DNA from: Spirosoma sp. SC4-14
GTDB taxonomy: Bacteria; Bacteroidota; Bacteroidia; Cytophagales; Spirosomataceae
NCBI RefSeq assembly: GCF_037201965.1
Contig: NZ_CP147518.1
Location: forward strand, 1,797,001 to 1,861,000
Length of the DNA: 64,000 bases
Reading direction: 5' to 3'
Shown one piece after another: positions 24,538-33,934 of this stretch (position 1 is its first letter; every line of letters starts with the position of its first letter). Below the pieces are notes generated by a model. The model made no database searches, was not told the DNA's origin, and saw nothing but the letters and a program-made list of their open reading frames with translations. The position numbers and the translations under genes were made by a program.

Positions 24538-26868
24538 ATGCGTACGTATCTTTACTCGTTGCTGATTGTTTTGGTGGGGATTGGCTGGTACATACAAGCC
24601 TGTACGAGCACATCCGGTAGCCACGTTGCCGATCATAACGGATCGGAGGAGATCCCGGAACGGATCAGCTATAATTTTGATATTCGGCCTATTCTTTCCG
24701 ATAAATGCCTGGTCTGCCACGGCCCCGATGCTAACAAACGGGAAGCCGGCCTGCGGCTCGATGACCCCCAGAGTGCCTACAAAGCATTGGCCGAACATCC
24801 GTCGGCACATGCGCTGGTGCCCGGAAAACCCGAACTGTCGGAAGTTTTTTTGCGCATCACGTCCACCGATACGGCTACGCTGATGCCACCGCCAGCATCT
24901 AACCTGAAACTATCGGCCCGCGAAATCAAGCTAATTGAAACGTGGATACGGCAGGGCGCTACGTACCAAAAACACTGGTCGTTTGTGGCACCGAAGAAAC
25001 CAGCTATCCCAACCGTAAGCCTGAAAAGCTGGCCCCGCAACGAGATCGATTATTTTATCTTACAAAAGCAGGAACAGAAAGGGCTAAGTCCGAACGACGA
25101 AGCCGACAAAGAGCGATTGCTGAAACGGCTGAGTCTGGATCTGGTGGGTTTGCCGCCCAGTCTGTCAATGATGGATCGCTTTCTGGCCGATAAGAGTCCG
25201 AATGCCTACGAAAAAGTTGTCGATCAACTGCTAAGCAATCCGGCCTATGGCGAAAAAATGGCGCTGCACTGGCTCGATCTGGCGCGCTATGCCGATTCGC
25301 ACGGCTATCAGGACGATGGCTACCGAACGCAATGGCCCTGGCGCGACTGGGTGATTCATGCCTTCAACAAAAATATGCATTACAACGATTTCGTAACCTG
25401 GCAACTCGCTGGCGACCTGATGCCGGGGTCGACGAAAGAGCAGTTGCTGGCGACGGGATTTAACCGAAACCATAAAATTACCGAAGAAGGGGGTGTTATT
25501 CCTGAAGAGTACCGGATCATGTACGTGACCGACCGAAACGATCTGTTCGGTAAAGGATTACTCGGCGTAACCATCGAATGTGCGCATTGTCACGACCATA
25601 AATACGACCCGTTTTCGCAGAAAGAATATTACCAGCTCTTCGCGTTTTTCAACAATGTGAAGGAAGTAGGCATCGAATCGGTGATTGGCGGTCCCGAAAC
25701 CTACGCTAAAAAACCGCTGATGGAGATTAGCGATCAGGATGTAAAAGATATTTTATCCTTCGTTAATAAGCGCGATACCAACCGCCTGATTGTGTCGGTG
25801 ATGGGCGATCTGGATACGACCCGAAAAACCTTTGTGCTGAAGCGGGGGGCCTACGATGCGCCCGGCGACGAAGTACAACCCGGTACGCCCAAAGCCATTT
25901 TGCCGTTTGATGATAGCTATCCGAAAAACCGGCTGGGACTGGCGAAGTGGTTGTTCGATCCGCGAAATCCACTCACGGCGCGGGTATATGTCAATCATCT
26001 TTGGCAGGAGTTTTTTGGAAAGGGAATTGTGAAAACGTCCGGCGATTTTGGTATGCAGGGCGATTTGCCAACGCACCCCGAACTGCTCGATTGGCTGGCC
26101 GTCGATTTTAGGGAACACGGCTGGGATATGAAACGGCTGGTAAAGCAGATGGTGATGTCGGCTACTTACCGGCAGTCGGCTGTTCTATCGCCCGAAAAAT
26201 TAGCCGCTGATCCCGATAACGTTTTTCTGGCCCATGGACCCCGTTACCGTATCCAAGCCGAATTTGTGCGGGATCTGGTTCTATGCAGTAGCGGTCTGCT
26301 AAATCCAGCCATTGGCGGGCCGAGTGTGAAACCTTACCAACCAGCCGGATTGTGGGAGGGCGCTACATCGGGCCGGGGGCTGCTGTCGGCCTATAATCAG
26401 GATCATGGCTCAGCGCTGTATCGTCGGGGGATGTATACACTCATCAAGCGCACCGTTCCGCCACCCTCGATGGCCATTTTCGATGCCAGTAACCGCGACC
26501 TGTGCGAAGTGAGACGACTGAAAACCAACACACCACTACAGGCGCTGGTGATGATGAACGACCCTACGGTGCTGGAAGCTTCGCGGGTGCTGGCGGCCCG
26601 GCTCCTGCAGGAAAACAGTCCCGTATCCGATAAAATCAATAAAGCGTTTCGCCTGATTGTAAGCCGCCGTCCGAACGAAAAAGAAACGGCCATACTGAGT
26701 AGCTATTACGATAAGGAGCTGAAATCGCTGACACCAACGAGCATTCGGCATTCGCTGTCGGTTGGCGAATATCCTGTTCCTGAGAAGATTGATAAAGCCA
26801 AACTGACCGCGCTGATGCGAGTTATGACCACCATTTATAACCTGGAAGAAACCATTACAAAGTCCTGA
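24538..26868 (+). CDS. PSD1 / planctomycete-type cytochrome c domain lipoprotein (DUF1549-DUF1553)
   Basis: Exported protein of 776 residues, probably a lipoprotein (GIGWYIQACTSTS). Domain order: a cytochrome-c-like PSCyt1 domain with a heme motif CLVCH (about residues 56-60), DUF1549 (IDYFILQKQEQKGLSPNDEA, RLSLDLVGLPPS; about 165-380) and DUF1553 (RLGLAKWLFDPRNPLTARVY onward, about 465-730). A second CxxCH (CAHCHDHKYDP) lies at the end of DUF1549. This family is encoded next to DUF1501 proteins in Planctomycetes and Bacteroidota; the function is not established, though carbohydrate breakdown is often suggested. It is the first gene of a three-gene operon with 5- and 14-base gaps. Confidence 0.93.
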   Translation: MRTYLYSLLIVLVGIGWYIQACTSTSGSHVADHNGSEEIPERISYNFDIRPILSDKCLVCHGPDANKREAGLRLDDPQSAYKALAEHPSAHALVPGKPELSEVFLRITSTDTATLMPPPASNLKLSAREIKLIETWIRQGATYQKHWSFVAPKKPAIPTVSLKSWPRNEIDYFILQKQEQKGLSPNDEADKERLLKRLSLDLVGLPPSLSMMDRFLADKSPNAYEKVVDQLLSNPAYGEKMALHWLDLARYADSHGYQDDGYRTQWPWRDWVIHAFNKNMHYNDFVTWQLAGDLMPGSTKEQLLATGFNRNHKITEEGGVIPEEYRIMYVTDRNDLFGKGLLGVTIECAHCHDHKYDPFSQKEYYQLFAFFNNVKEVGIESVIGGPETYAKKPLMEISDQDVKDILSFVNKRDTNRLIVSVMGDLDTTRKTFVLKRGAYDAPGDEVQPGTPKAILPFDDSYPKNRLGLAKWLFDPRNPLTARVYVNHLWQEFFGKGIVKTSGDFGMQGDLPTHPELLDWLAVDFREHGWDMKRLVKQMVMSATYRQSAVLSPEKLAADPDNVFLAHGPRYRIQAEFVRDLVLCSSGLLNPAIGGPSVKPYQPAGLWEGATSGRGLLSAYNQDHGSALYRRGMYTLIKRTVPPPSMAIFDASNRDLCEVRRLKTNTPLQALVMMNDPTVLEASRVLAARLLQENSPVSDKINKAFRLIVSRRPNEKETAILSSYYDKELKSLTPTSIRHSLSVGEYPVPEKIDKAKLTALMRVMTTIYNLEETITKS

Positions 26869-26873
26869 CGAGT

Positions 26874-28328
26874 ATGGAAAAAGAGATTCTCGAACACGGT
26901 ATGCATTTTAACCGGCGTCGTTTCCTGTCTCGATTAAGTCTCGGGATTGGCAGTGCTGCGTTAGGGTCGTTACTGATTCCTGATTTGTTCAGCAGTGGCA
27001 GTAGCGACGACGAAGGGCTAACACCGGGTATTCCGCATTTTGCTCCGAAAGCTAAGCGGGTTATTTATTTATTCCAGAACGGGGCGCCCTCGCAGCAAGA
27101 ACTGTTCGACTACAAACCCAAACTGCGCGAAATGATGGGGCAGGAGTTGCCGCCGTCGGTTCGGGGTATGCAGCGGCTTACGGGCATGACGGCCAATCAG
27201 AAGTCGTTTCCACTGGTTGGGTCGTTTGTGAATTTCAGTCAGTATGGCGAGTCGCGGGCATGGGTGAGCGATCTGTTTCCCTATACGGCCAATATTGTCG
27301 ATGATCTGTGCATCGTCAAATCGATGTACACCGAAGCCATTAACCACGATCCGGCGCTTACGTTTATCCAAACGGGTTCGCAGCAGGGGAACCGGCCCAG
27401 CATGGGGTCGTGGTTGAGCTACGGGTTGGGAAACGAAAATAAAAACCTGCCCAATTTTACGGTACTTCTGTCGCGGGGAATCGGCAATGGGCAGGGCGTC
27501 TATTCAAAATTGTGGTCGAATGGGTTTCTGGACTCCATTCATCAGGGCGTTCAGTTCAGCAAAGGCGAAGACCCGGTGCTCTATCTGCGCGACCCCGATG
27601 GTATGTCGAGGCAGGACCGGCGGAATATGCTCGACAACCTGGCGCAACTCAACGACCTGGCCTATCAGGAATTTGGCGACCCCGAAATTGCGGCTAAAGT
27701 GAAGCAGTATGAAATGGCCTATCGAATGCAGACGGCCGTGCCAGAGGTGATGGATTTGTCGAAAGAATCCGACGATATTATCAAGCTCTATGGCCCCGAC
27801 TGCCTGGTTCCGGGTACGTTTGCTGCCAATTGTTTGCTGGCTCGTAAGCTATCGGAAAACGGGGTGCGCTTCGTTCAACTCTATCACCAGGGCTGGGATC
27901 AGCACGGGAACCTGCCGTTCGAAATTGCCCGGCAGGCAAAAGACGTCGATCAGGCGTCGGCCGCGCTCGTGACAGACCTTAAACAACGGGGCTTACTGGA
28001 CGAAACGCTGGTGATCTGGGGCGGTGAATTTGGCCGGACCAGCTATACGCAGGGTAAACTGACCAAAGATAACTACGGACGCGACCATCATCCGCGCTGT
28101 TTCACGATCTGGATGGCGGGTGGCGGCATTAAACCCGGTATTGTGTACGGCGAAACCGACGAGATGGGCTACAACATTGTCAGCAATCCGGTTCATGTTC
28201 ATGATTTTCAGGCAACTGTATTGAACCAGCTCGGTCTGAATCATGAAAAGCTAACGTTCAAACACCTCGGCCGCCGGTATCGGCTGACCGATGTTTCCGG
28301 AAAAGTTGTACACGACATCATTGCCTGA
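26874..28328 (+). CDS. DUF1501 family protein with Tat signal
   Basis: 484-residue exported protein of the alkaline-phosphatase-like/sulfatase-like DUF1501 family. The start carries a twin-arginine signal (NRRRFLSRLSLGIGSAALGS). Family-typical segments follow: AKRVIYLFQNGAPSQQELFD near residue 60, then GVRFVQLYHQGWDQHGNLPF near 340 and LVIWGGEFGRTSYTQG near 385, with the conserved His, Asp and Glu-Phe-Gly-Arg residues. It starts 5 bases after the PSD1 protein, its usual partner. No sulfatase cysteine/serine modification motif was seen. The enzyme reaction is unknown. Confidence 0.93.
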   Translation: MEKEILEHGMHFNRRRFLSRLSLGIGSAALGSLLIPDLFSSGSSDDEGLTPGIPHFAPKAKRVIYLFQNGAPSQQELFDYKPKLREMMGQELPPSVRGMQRLTGMTANQKSFPLVGSFVNFSQYGESRAWVSDLFPYTANIVDDLCIVKSMYTEAINHDPALTFIQTGSQQGNRPSMGSWLSYGLGNENKNLPNFTVLLSRGIGNGQGVYSKLWSNGFLDSIHQGVQFSKGEDPVLYLRDPDGMSRQDRRNMLDNLAQLNDLAYQEFGDPEIAAKVKQYEMAYRMQTAVPEVMDLSKESDDIIKLYGPDCLVPGTFAANCLLARKLSENGVRFVQLYHQGWDQHGNLPFEIARQAKDVDQASAALVTDLKQRGLLDETLVIWGGEFGRTSYTQGKLTKDNYGRDHHPRCFTIWMAGGGIKPGIVYGETDEMGYNIVSNPVHVHDFQATVLNQLGLNHEKLTFKHLGRRYRLTDVSGKVVHDIIA

Positions 28329-28342
28329 GGCAAGATTTTATC

Positions 28343-30529
28343 ATGACGAAAAAGCTGATAGGGTGGGCTGAACAGGTATTGTTTGCGTCGGTGGTTTTTG
28401 TGCTATTTCTGTTGCTGTTTAACAACCGGCTGGTGGTGCCGCTCTGGTTGCAGCCGGTGGGGCGCATGCATCCGGTTTTGCTGCACTTTCCGATCGTTAT
28501 TCTGTTGCTGGCGATGGTTCTGGAAGCCTTTCGTTCTCGACTGATTAGCGAGGTCAATACAGAAGTTGCCGAATTTTACCGGAATTTTCTGAATAACCTG
28601 CTCCTGATTGGGGCGTTGCTGGCTGGTTTTACGGTCATCATGGGCTTGTTCCTGGCGAAAGAAGATGGCTATAGCGGCCGTGTATTGAACTGGCATAAAT
28701 GGTTGGGCGTTGGCGTATTTCTGGTTGCAACGCTTATTTACTGGAGTCGTACCAATAGCTGGTATACGAACCGGCTGGCACGGCTGGGGGCGTTAACAAC
28801 GGTTCTTCTGCTACTTGGTGCCGGACATTACGGAGCCACGCTCACTCACGGCGATAATTTTCTGTTTGCTCCAGTCAGTACTATGTTGAAATCCGATCCG
28901 GTAGCGCTCGACAAAGCGCTGGTCTATACTGATGTGATTCAGCCCATTTTTGAGCAAAAGTGCCTTAGTTGCCATAATCCCGACAAGCTGAAAGGGCAGT
29001 TGAGTCTGGCTTCGGCAGAAGATCTGTTGAAAGGAGGGAAATCGGGAAAGCTGTTCGTTGCCGGAAAGCCCGATAGTAGCTTGTTGCTGCAACGAATCCA
29101 TCTGCCGCTTGTCGAAAAAAAACATATGCCCCCGTCGGGTAAGAGCCAACTTACTCCGCAGGAGATGCTGTTACTGGCCTTATGGATAAAAAGCAATGCC
29201 GAACTGACCAAAAAAGTAATCGACCTGCCCGCTACCGATTCGTTGCGTATGGTGGCGGCCAGCCTGTTCAAACCGGCTGAGCAGACCGACGTGTTTGACT
29301 TCGATGCGGCCGATGAAGAGACGGTTCGTGCCTTAAGCACCAACTACCGGACGGTGGCTCCACTGGCAAACGAGTCGCCCGCGCTGGCCGTGAATTTCTA
29401 TAACAAAGCTGCTTTTTCGGTAGAAAAACTGGCCGAGCTAAAACCAGTTCGAGAACAGGTCGTATACCTGAACCTCAACAAAATGCCTGTTAAAGATGCT
29501 GATCTGAAAGCCGTTGGCGACTTTAAAAATCTGCGTAAACTCGATATTAACTTCACCGATATAACCGGTGCCGGGCTGAGCGAATTAACGTTGTTGCCCG
29601 AACTGCAAACGCTTACGCTGGCTGGCACGAACGTAACGTATGACGCATTGCAAAAGCAATTGAGTCGTTTTAAAAAACTGAAAAGCCTTGCGGTCTGGAA
29701 CACTAAAATTACACCGGCTCAGGTTGCTCAGTTACAGAAAGCCAATATGGGTATTCAGTTTATTGCCGGGTTCGATGGGGCCAGCAGTAAGCCAATTCGG
29801 CTCAATCCGCCACAGTTAAAAAATAGCTCGCCTATTTTTGTGGAGTCGCTTCCCTTACAACTAAAGCACCCCGTAAAAGGCGTTCAGATTCGATACACAA
29901 CCGATGGCTCGGAGCCCGACAGTGTGCATTCGCCGGTGTTTGCGGGGCAAACTATACTTACGAAGCCAACCCTGCTGAAAGCGAAGGCCTATAAGGCGGG
30001 TTGGTATGGTAGCGCGGTGGCCACGTTTGATTTGTACAAAAGCACCTATAAGCCCGATAGCGTCAATTTATTGCTTCCACTAAATCCGGTGCATCAGGCC
30101 GATGGAGCCCATACGTTTTTTGATGGCAAGCTTGGTACCTTCAATGCCAACAGTCCGGCATGGGCTAATAACTGGGCCGGATTTCGAAAAAATGAAATGG
30201 CATTGGTATCGGAGTTTAAAACACCGGTTCAGGTATCGTCGGTAGCCCTGCGGGTAATGGTGGAGCCCGAAACCGGCATCTTTCCACCCAGCGTCGTCGA
30301 AATTTGGGGCGGTAATCGCCGGGATCAGCTACGATTGATTGCTACAATTAACCCCTCGCAGCCAACGGCTAAAAGTTCGCCTGCGTTAAAAGCAGTGCTT
30401 TGTCCGGTTAAGTCGCAACAGGTCTCGTTTCTGAAAATTATAGCCCAACCCGTCAAAAAGCTCCCAGACTGGCATCCGAACAAAGGCAATTCAGGTCTGT
30501 TGCTGGTGGATGAGGTGTTTATCAATTAG
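28343..30529 (+). CDS. Membrane c-type cytochrome with DUF2231-like, LRR and FN3-associated domains
   Basis: 728-residue membrane protein. The N-terminal part has four or five membrane helices of DUF2231 type (MHPVLLHFPIVILLLAMVLE). A single heme motif CLSCH follows near residue 212 (IFEQKCLSCHNPDKLKGQLS), then leucine-rich-repeat-like segments (about 385-470). Then comes an FN3-associated/chitobiase-C-like domain (VQIRYTTDGSEPD, about 515-560) and a C-terminal discoidin-like beta domain. Such proteins co-occur with PSD1 and DUF1501 genes, and the 14-base gap supports one operon. It may pass electrons between membrane and periplasm, but this is inferred. A hairpin follows the stop. Confidence 0.88.
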   Translation: MTKKLIGWAEQVLFASVVFVLFLLLFNNRLVVPLWLQPVGRMHPVLLHFPIVILLLAMVLEAFRSRLISEVNTEVAEFYRNFLNNLLLIGALLAGFTVIMGLFLAKEDGYSGRVLNWHKWLGVGVFLVATLIYWSRTNSWYTNRLARLGALTTVLLLLGAGHYGATLTHGDNFLFAPVSTMLKSDPVALDKALVYTDVIQPIFEQKCLSCHNPDKLKGQLSLASAEDLLKGGKSGKLFVAGKPDSSLLLQRIHLPLVEKKHMPPSGKSQLTPQEMLLLALWIKSNAELTKKVIDLPATDSLRMVAASLFKPAEQTDVFDFDAADEETVRALSTNYRTVAPLANESPALAVNFYNKAAFSVEKLAELKPVREQVVYLNLNKMPVKDADLKAVGDFKNLRKLDINFTDITGAGLSELTLLPELQTLTLAGTNVTYDALQKQLSRFKKLKSLAVWNTKITPAQVAQLQKANMGIQFIAGFDGASSKPIRLNPPQLKNSSPIFVESLPLQLKHPVKGVQIRYTTDGSEPDSVHSPVFAGQTILTKPTLLKAKAYKAGWYGSAVATFDLYKSTYKPDSVNLLLPLNPVHQADGAHTFFDGKLGTFNANSPAWANNWAGFRKNEMALVSEFKTPVQVSSVALRVMVEPETGIFPPSVVEIWGGNRRDQLRLIATINPSQPTAKSSPALKAVLCPVKSQQVSFLKIIAQPVKKLPDWHPNKGNSGLLLVDEVFIN

Positions 30530-30535
30530 TAAAGA

Positions 30536-30581
30536 GTGAAGAATGAAGAGTAATCTCGCCGAATTACTCTTCATTCTCCAC
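30536..30581. terminator. Long inverted repeat between convergent genes
   Basis: GTGAAGAATGAAGAGTAAT (30536-30554) pairs with ATTACTCTTCATTCTCCAC (30563-30581), 18 of 19 positions, loop 8 nt. It sits between the cytochrome operon and the convergent thioesterase gene and touches the thioesterase stop codon. Confidence 0.75.
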
Positions 30582-30994
30582 TAATTGACCACCGCAACCG
30601 TCAGGCGGCTGATGCATACGAGTTTGCCGAGTTCATCGGTGATGCGGATGTCCCATACGTGCGTTGTGCGGCCAATATGGACGGGGGTGCAGCGGCCATA
30701 TACCCAGCCATCGCGAACCGAACGGATATGATTGGCATTGATTTCCAGACCAACGGCCCGTTGTTTGGTCGGATCGTCGAGCAACATATACGAGGCCGTA
30801 CTGCCCAGCGACTCGGCCAGCACCACCGATGCCCCGCCGTGTAAGATGCCGAAAGGCTGATGCGTGCGGCCATCGACTGGCATTCGGGCAGTCAGATACC
30901 CTTCGCCCGCTTCCGTAAACTCAATGCCAAGGTGTTTTACGATCGAATCTGCATGGGCAAACTCCAGGTTACTCAGGTCGAATCCTGCTTTCAT
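30581..30994 (-). CDS. Hotdog-fold acyl-CoA thioesterase (PaaI/YdiI type)
   Basis: 137-residue cytoplasmic thioesterase. ATG 30994 is chosen; the frame extends 13 codons further up into promoter-like sequence. The hotdog core has the conserved substrate motif GILHGGASVVLAESLGS (about residues 47-63) with the catalytic Glu in the central helix, then GLEINANHIRSVRDG (about 80-94) and the GRTTHVWDIRI strand. Close family members hydrolyse aromatic or hydroxy-aromatic acyl-CoAs, for example DHNA-CoA in menaquinone synthesis; the exact substrate here is not determinable. It is divergent from the histidine-phosphatase gene. Confidence 0.9.
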   Translation of the reverse strand: MKAGFDLSNLEFAHADSIVKHLGIEFTEAGEGYLTARMPVDGRTHQPFGILHGGASVVLAESLGSTASYMLLDDPTKQRAVGLEINANHIRSVRDGWVYGRCTPVHIGRTTHVWDIRITDELGKLVCISRLTVAVVN

Positions 30995-31012
30995 ATTGCC
31001 GTTTTTTTTGTA

Positions 31013-31020
31013 TAATTTTG
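31013..31020 (+). promoter_or_regulatory. -7 promoter box, TAATTTTG
   Basis: Matches the Bacteroidota -7 consensus TAnnTTTG, about 35 bases before the histidine-phosphatase start. No well-spaced -33 TTTG is seen. On the other strand TAGCTTTG (complement of 31041-31048) could serve the thioesterase gene. Confidence 0.45.
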
Positions 31021-31054
31021 CACCCGAATACAACGGAAGACAAAGCTAACGAGC

Positions 31055-31690
31055 TTGCAACAAAAAAGCATATATTTAATTCGTCACGGCGAAACCGATT
31101 ATAATCGGCGGGGCGTGGTGCAGGGAAGTGGCGTCGACTCCGATCTCAACGAGATGGGTCGTGCGCAAGCAATGGCGTTTTTTCAGGCGTATCAGCATGT
31201 TCCCTTCCAGAAAATCTACATTTCGGGGCTTAAACGGACCTATCAAACGGTCGAACTCTTCACCGACCTCGGTATTCCCTACCAAAAACTAACTGGCCTC
31301 AACGAGATCAGTTGGGGTGTTATGGAGGGTAAGGTTCCCGGTAATATCGACAACGAATATTATCGAAAGCTGATTGAGGCCTGGTCGTCGGGAAACACGG
31401 CTTTTCCGACCGATGGCGGTGAAAGCCCCAACGACGTTGTTTCTCGTCAGCGAGTGGCTATCGAAACGATCCTGTCGCACCCCGACGAAGAAACCGTTCT
31501 GGTGGCCATGCATGGGCGGGCCATGCGTATTCTGCTCTGCTGGCTTACCAATCAGCCACTAGCTCACATGGATCAGTTTGAGCACAGTAATCTTTGCCTC
31601 TATAAGCTTTTGTACGATTACGATACGAACGTATTTACAATAGAGCTGGCAAATGATACATCGCATCTGCTGACACTGGCTTTGGCATAA
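31055..31690 (+). CDS. Histidine phosphatase (phosphoglycerate-mutase-like) family protein
   Basis: 211-residue phosphatase of the RHG branch. The N-terminal catalytic motif LIRHGETDYNRRGVVQG begins at about residue 8; the second catalytic His is in VLVAMHGRAMRILLCWL near residue 152; Arg and Glu of the pocket are in GLKRTYQTVELF and LNEISWGVMEGK. The start is TTG 31055; no ATG is available before the essential RHG motif. Substrates in this family range from sugar phosphates to cobalamin intermediates, and nothing nearby narrows this down. Confidence 0.9.
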   Translation: MQQKSIYLIRHGETDYNRRGVVQGSGVDSDLNEMGRAQAMAFFQAYQHVPFQKIYISGLKRTYQTVELFTDLGIPYQKLTGLNEISWGVMEGKVPGNIDNEYYRKLIEAWSSGNTAFPTDGGESPNDVVSRQRVAIETILSHPDEETVLVAMHGRAMRILLCWLTNQPLAHMDQFEHSNLCLYKLLYDYDTNVFTIELANDTSHLLTLALA

Positions 31691-31836
31691 GAACGAATGA
31701 CGCAGGAGTTGAAAAAGAAGCCGTCAATTTTTTATCCACTCTTTTTCCCATTCCTCCGTTTCATGTTCCTTTGGTGTATATATCCCGAAAATTGCCTTAA
31801 AATCTCGTACATTCGCTTAGTATCCCCCAAAGGGTG

Positions 31837-32931
31837 ATGAATGGAATGAGTACATCAAAGCAAAAAATATATTGGTTTTGCCAGTTCTTCGGCTGGTCGC
31901 TCCTGATTCTGGTGGAGTATGTGGCCTATGTGCTGGAACTGGGGTTCGATCCTGATGCGCTGTATTTAGCCATTGCCAATATTTTTCTGGGAATTACACT
32001 GACGCACCTCTACCGACTGATGATTCGTCGGTGGAATTGGGTGCGTTTACCCTTTTTTCGGCTGGCTCCGCGTGTTCTGTTTTCGGTGTTGGTGATGGCC
32101 TCAATCATGACCATGTTGAACCTGCCAATCGACCGGATCATTGTTCCGCAGCGGATGGTCGAAGAACCCTGGTTGTTGATTGGTTATATTATCAGTTGGG
32201 GTAAAACCATGCTGGCCTGGGTACTGAGCTATACGGCTTATCATTATGTCGAAGAAAACCGGAATGCTGAAATCGAACGAATTCTGCTCAAAACCAGCAT
32301 CCGCGAAACCGAAGCTAAAGTGCTGCGGTCGCAACTGAATCCCCATTTTGTGTTCAATGCCCTGAACAGCATTCGGGCGCTGGTCTACGAAAACCCTGCC
32401 AAAGCACAGCAGGGAATCACACAACTCTCCAATCTGTTACGGAACTCCCTGCTGGCCGATCGGCGCAAAACCGTTGAGCTGCGCGAAGAAATCAAAACCG
32501 TTGAAGATTATCTGGATCTTGAAAAAGTTCGGTATGAAGATCGGTTGCGGTCGAACATAAACCTCGACGGTCGGACGCTGTTTTGGCAGGTGCCGCCCAT
32601 GATGCTGCAAACGCTGGTCGAAAATGCAATTAAGCATGGTGTTTCGAAGGCCGTAGGGGGTGGTTTCGTGGAGGTACAATCGGCAGTGGTTGCCGATAAA
32701 CTTCATATAACGATCCGCAACACTGGTGTTTTGGGCGACAAAGAAGCATCGGGCGGTTTCGGATTGGCCAATACGGCTCAGCGGCTCGAACTGCTCTATG
32801 GTCCCGAAGCCAGCTTTCATATTTTTCAGGAAGAAGACGGTGCCTTTGGCGAATCGGTTGTTTGCGCCGAAATTACCATTCCTACTCAGTCGGAAGGCAT
32901 ATTCCGACGCCGTGAAGAAGCGATTAAATAG
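31837..32931 (+). CDS. LytS-type sensor histidine kinase
   Basis: 364-residue inner-membrane kinase. Four membrane helices lie in about residues 10-140, with no extracytoplasmic sensor domain. Then comes the His_kinase domain with phospho-acceptor LRSQLNPHFVFNALNSIRAL (His near residue 170). The ATP-binding domain has N-box LVENAIKHGV and G-box GGFGLANTAQRLELLYG. ATG 31837 is chosen from three close starts. The LytTR response regulator starts about 130 bases downstream, so the two form a pair. The signal sensed is unknown. Confidence 0.93.
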   Translation: MNGMSTSKQKIYWFCQFFGWSLLILVEYVAYVLELGFDPDALYLAIANIFLGITLTHLYRLMIRRWNWVRLPFFRLAPRVLFSVLVMASIMTMLNLPIDRIIVPQRMVEEPWLLIGYIISWGKTMLAWVLSYTAYHYVEENRNAEIERILLKTSIRETEAKVLRSQLNPHFVFNALNSIRALVYENPAKAQQGITQLSNLLRNSLLADRRKTVELREEIKTVEDYLDLEKVRYEDRLRSNINLDGRTLFWQVPPMMLQTLVENAIKHGVSKAVGGGFVEVQSAVVADKLHITIRNTGVLGDKEASGGFGLANTAQRLELLYGPEASFHIFQEEDGAFGESVVCAEITIPTQSEGIFRRREEAIK

Positions 32932-32938
32932 GTGTAGG

Positions 32939-33043
32939 GTTTACGGTTTATCGTCTATGGTTTATAGTTGCTCCGCCTATCAGCATAGATCCTGTTCAGG
33001 CAGCGCAAGCGCAACGATAAACCGTAAACAATAAACCATAAAC
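32939..33043. repeat. Intergenic palindromic repeat, copy 1 of a second dispersed family
   Basis: Imperfect inverted repeat of about 32-nt arms (GTTTACGGTTTATCGTCTAT pairs with the complement of the right end), with a core GGTTTATAGTTGCTCCGCCT at 32959. The core (32959-33023) closely matches the reverse complement of 39633-39691. It separates the LytS and LytTR genes. Confidence 0.75.
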
Positions 33044-33063
33044 TGCGAAGCGTAACCAAATTT

Positions 33064-33804
33064 ATGAAAACCCTTATTGTCGATGACGAACGTTTAGCCC
33101 GCAATGAACTCCGCCGGTTACTCGAAAATTTCCCGAAAATTCAAATCATAGGCGAAGCCGCCAATGCCGACGAAGCCTTACCCATGATTGAAGAGCTGGA
33201 GCCCGACCTTCTGTTTCTGGATATTCAGATGCCGGGCAAGAATGGCTTCGAGCTGCTGCAATCGATCGAAGGAAAAACGCCTGAAGTTATTTTTACAACG
33301 GCTTATGATGAATATGCCATCAAGGCCTTTGAGTTCAACGCGCTCGATTATCTGCTAAAACCCGTTGAACTGGCTCGTCTGTCTGAAGCCATTCATCGGG
33401 TCGAAGAAGAGCAACAACATGCCGCCGAACCAGCCAATGGCCCTTCGATTGGAGCGGCTACTAAAGTGCTGGGCGAAAATGACCAGGTGTTTGTAAAGGA
33501 CGGCGAAAAATGCTGGTTCGTAAAACTAGGGAAAGTTCGGTTGTTTGAGTCGATGGGTAATTATGTGCGGCTGTATTTCGACGACCAGAAACCACTGGTG
33601 CTGAAATCGCTGAACGCGCTCGAAGATCGGCTTAATCCATCCACATTTTTCCGGGCAAACCGGAAACATATCATTAACCTTCAGTGGATTGAAAAGATTG
33701 AGCCCTGGTTTAGTGGCGGTTTACTCGTAACCCTACGCGGAGGAGATAAGATCGAAATAAGCCGTCGGCAGGCTATACGATTTAAAGATTTACTAAGTTT
33801 GTAA
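33064..33804 (+). CDS. LytTR-family response regulator
   Basis: 246-residue partner of the LytS-type kinase upstream. The receiver domain (about 1-120) has the acidic pair in LIVDDERLAR, phospho-acceptor Asp in LLFLDIQMPGKNGFE (about residue 56), Thr in FTTAYDEYA and Lys in YLLKPVE. The LytTR DNA-binding domain (about 140-246) shows FESMGNYVRLYF and FFRANRKHIINLQWI, the family's typical beta strands. Targets are unknown. The pair is separated by a dispersed palindromic repeat. Confidence 0.94.
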   Translation: MKTLIVDDERLARNELRRLLENFPKIQIIGEAANADEALPMIEELEPDLLFLDIQMPGKNGFELLQSIEGKTPEVIFTTAYDEYAIKAFEFNALDYLLKPVELARLSEAIHRVEEEQQHAAEPANGPSIGAATKVLGENDQVFVKDGEKCWFVKLGKVRLFESMGNYVRLYFDDQKPLVLKSLNALEDRLNPSTFFRANRKHIINLQWIEKIEPWFSGGLLVTLRGGDKIEISRRQAIRFKDLLSL

Positions 33805-33934
33805 CCATTCTGCTCCATCTTTGGTAGACGGCTACTCAGGTATACCGGGCTAATTCTGGATAAATCTTTGCAAACGGCTACCTTTTTGGATTGCTATTGT
33901 TGACCTTACGGTCTGGTTATACATACTCCTCTTT

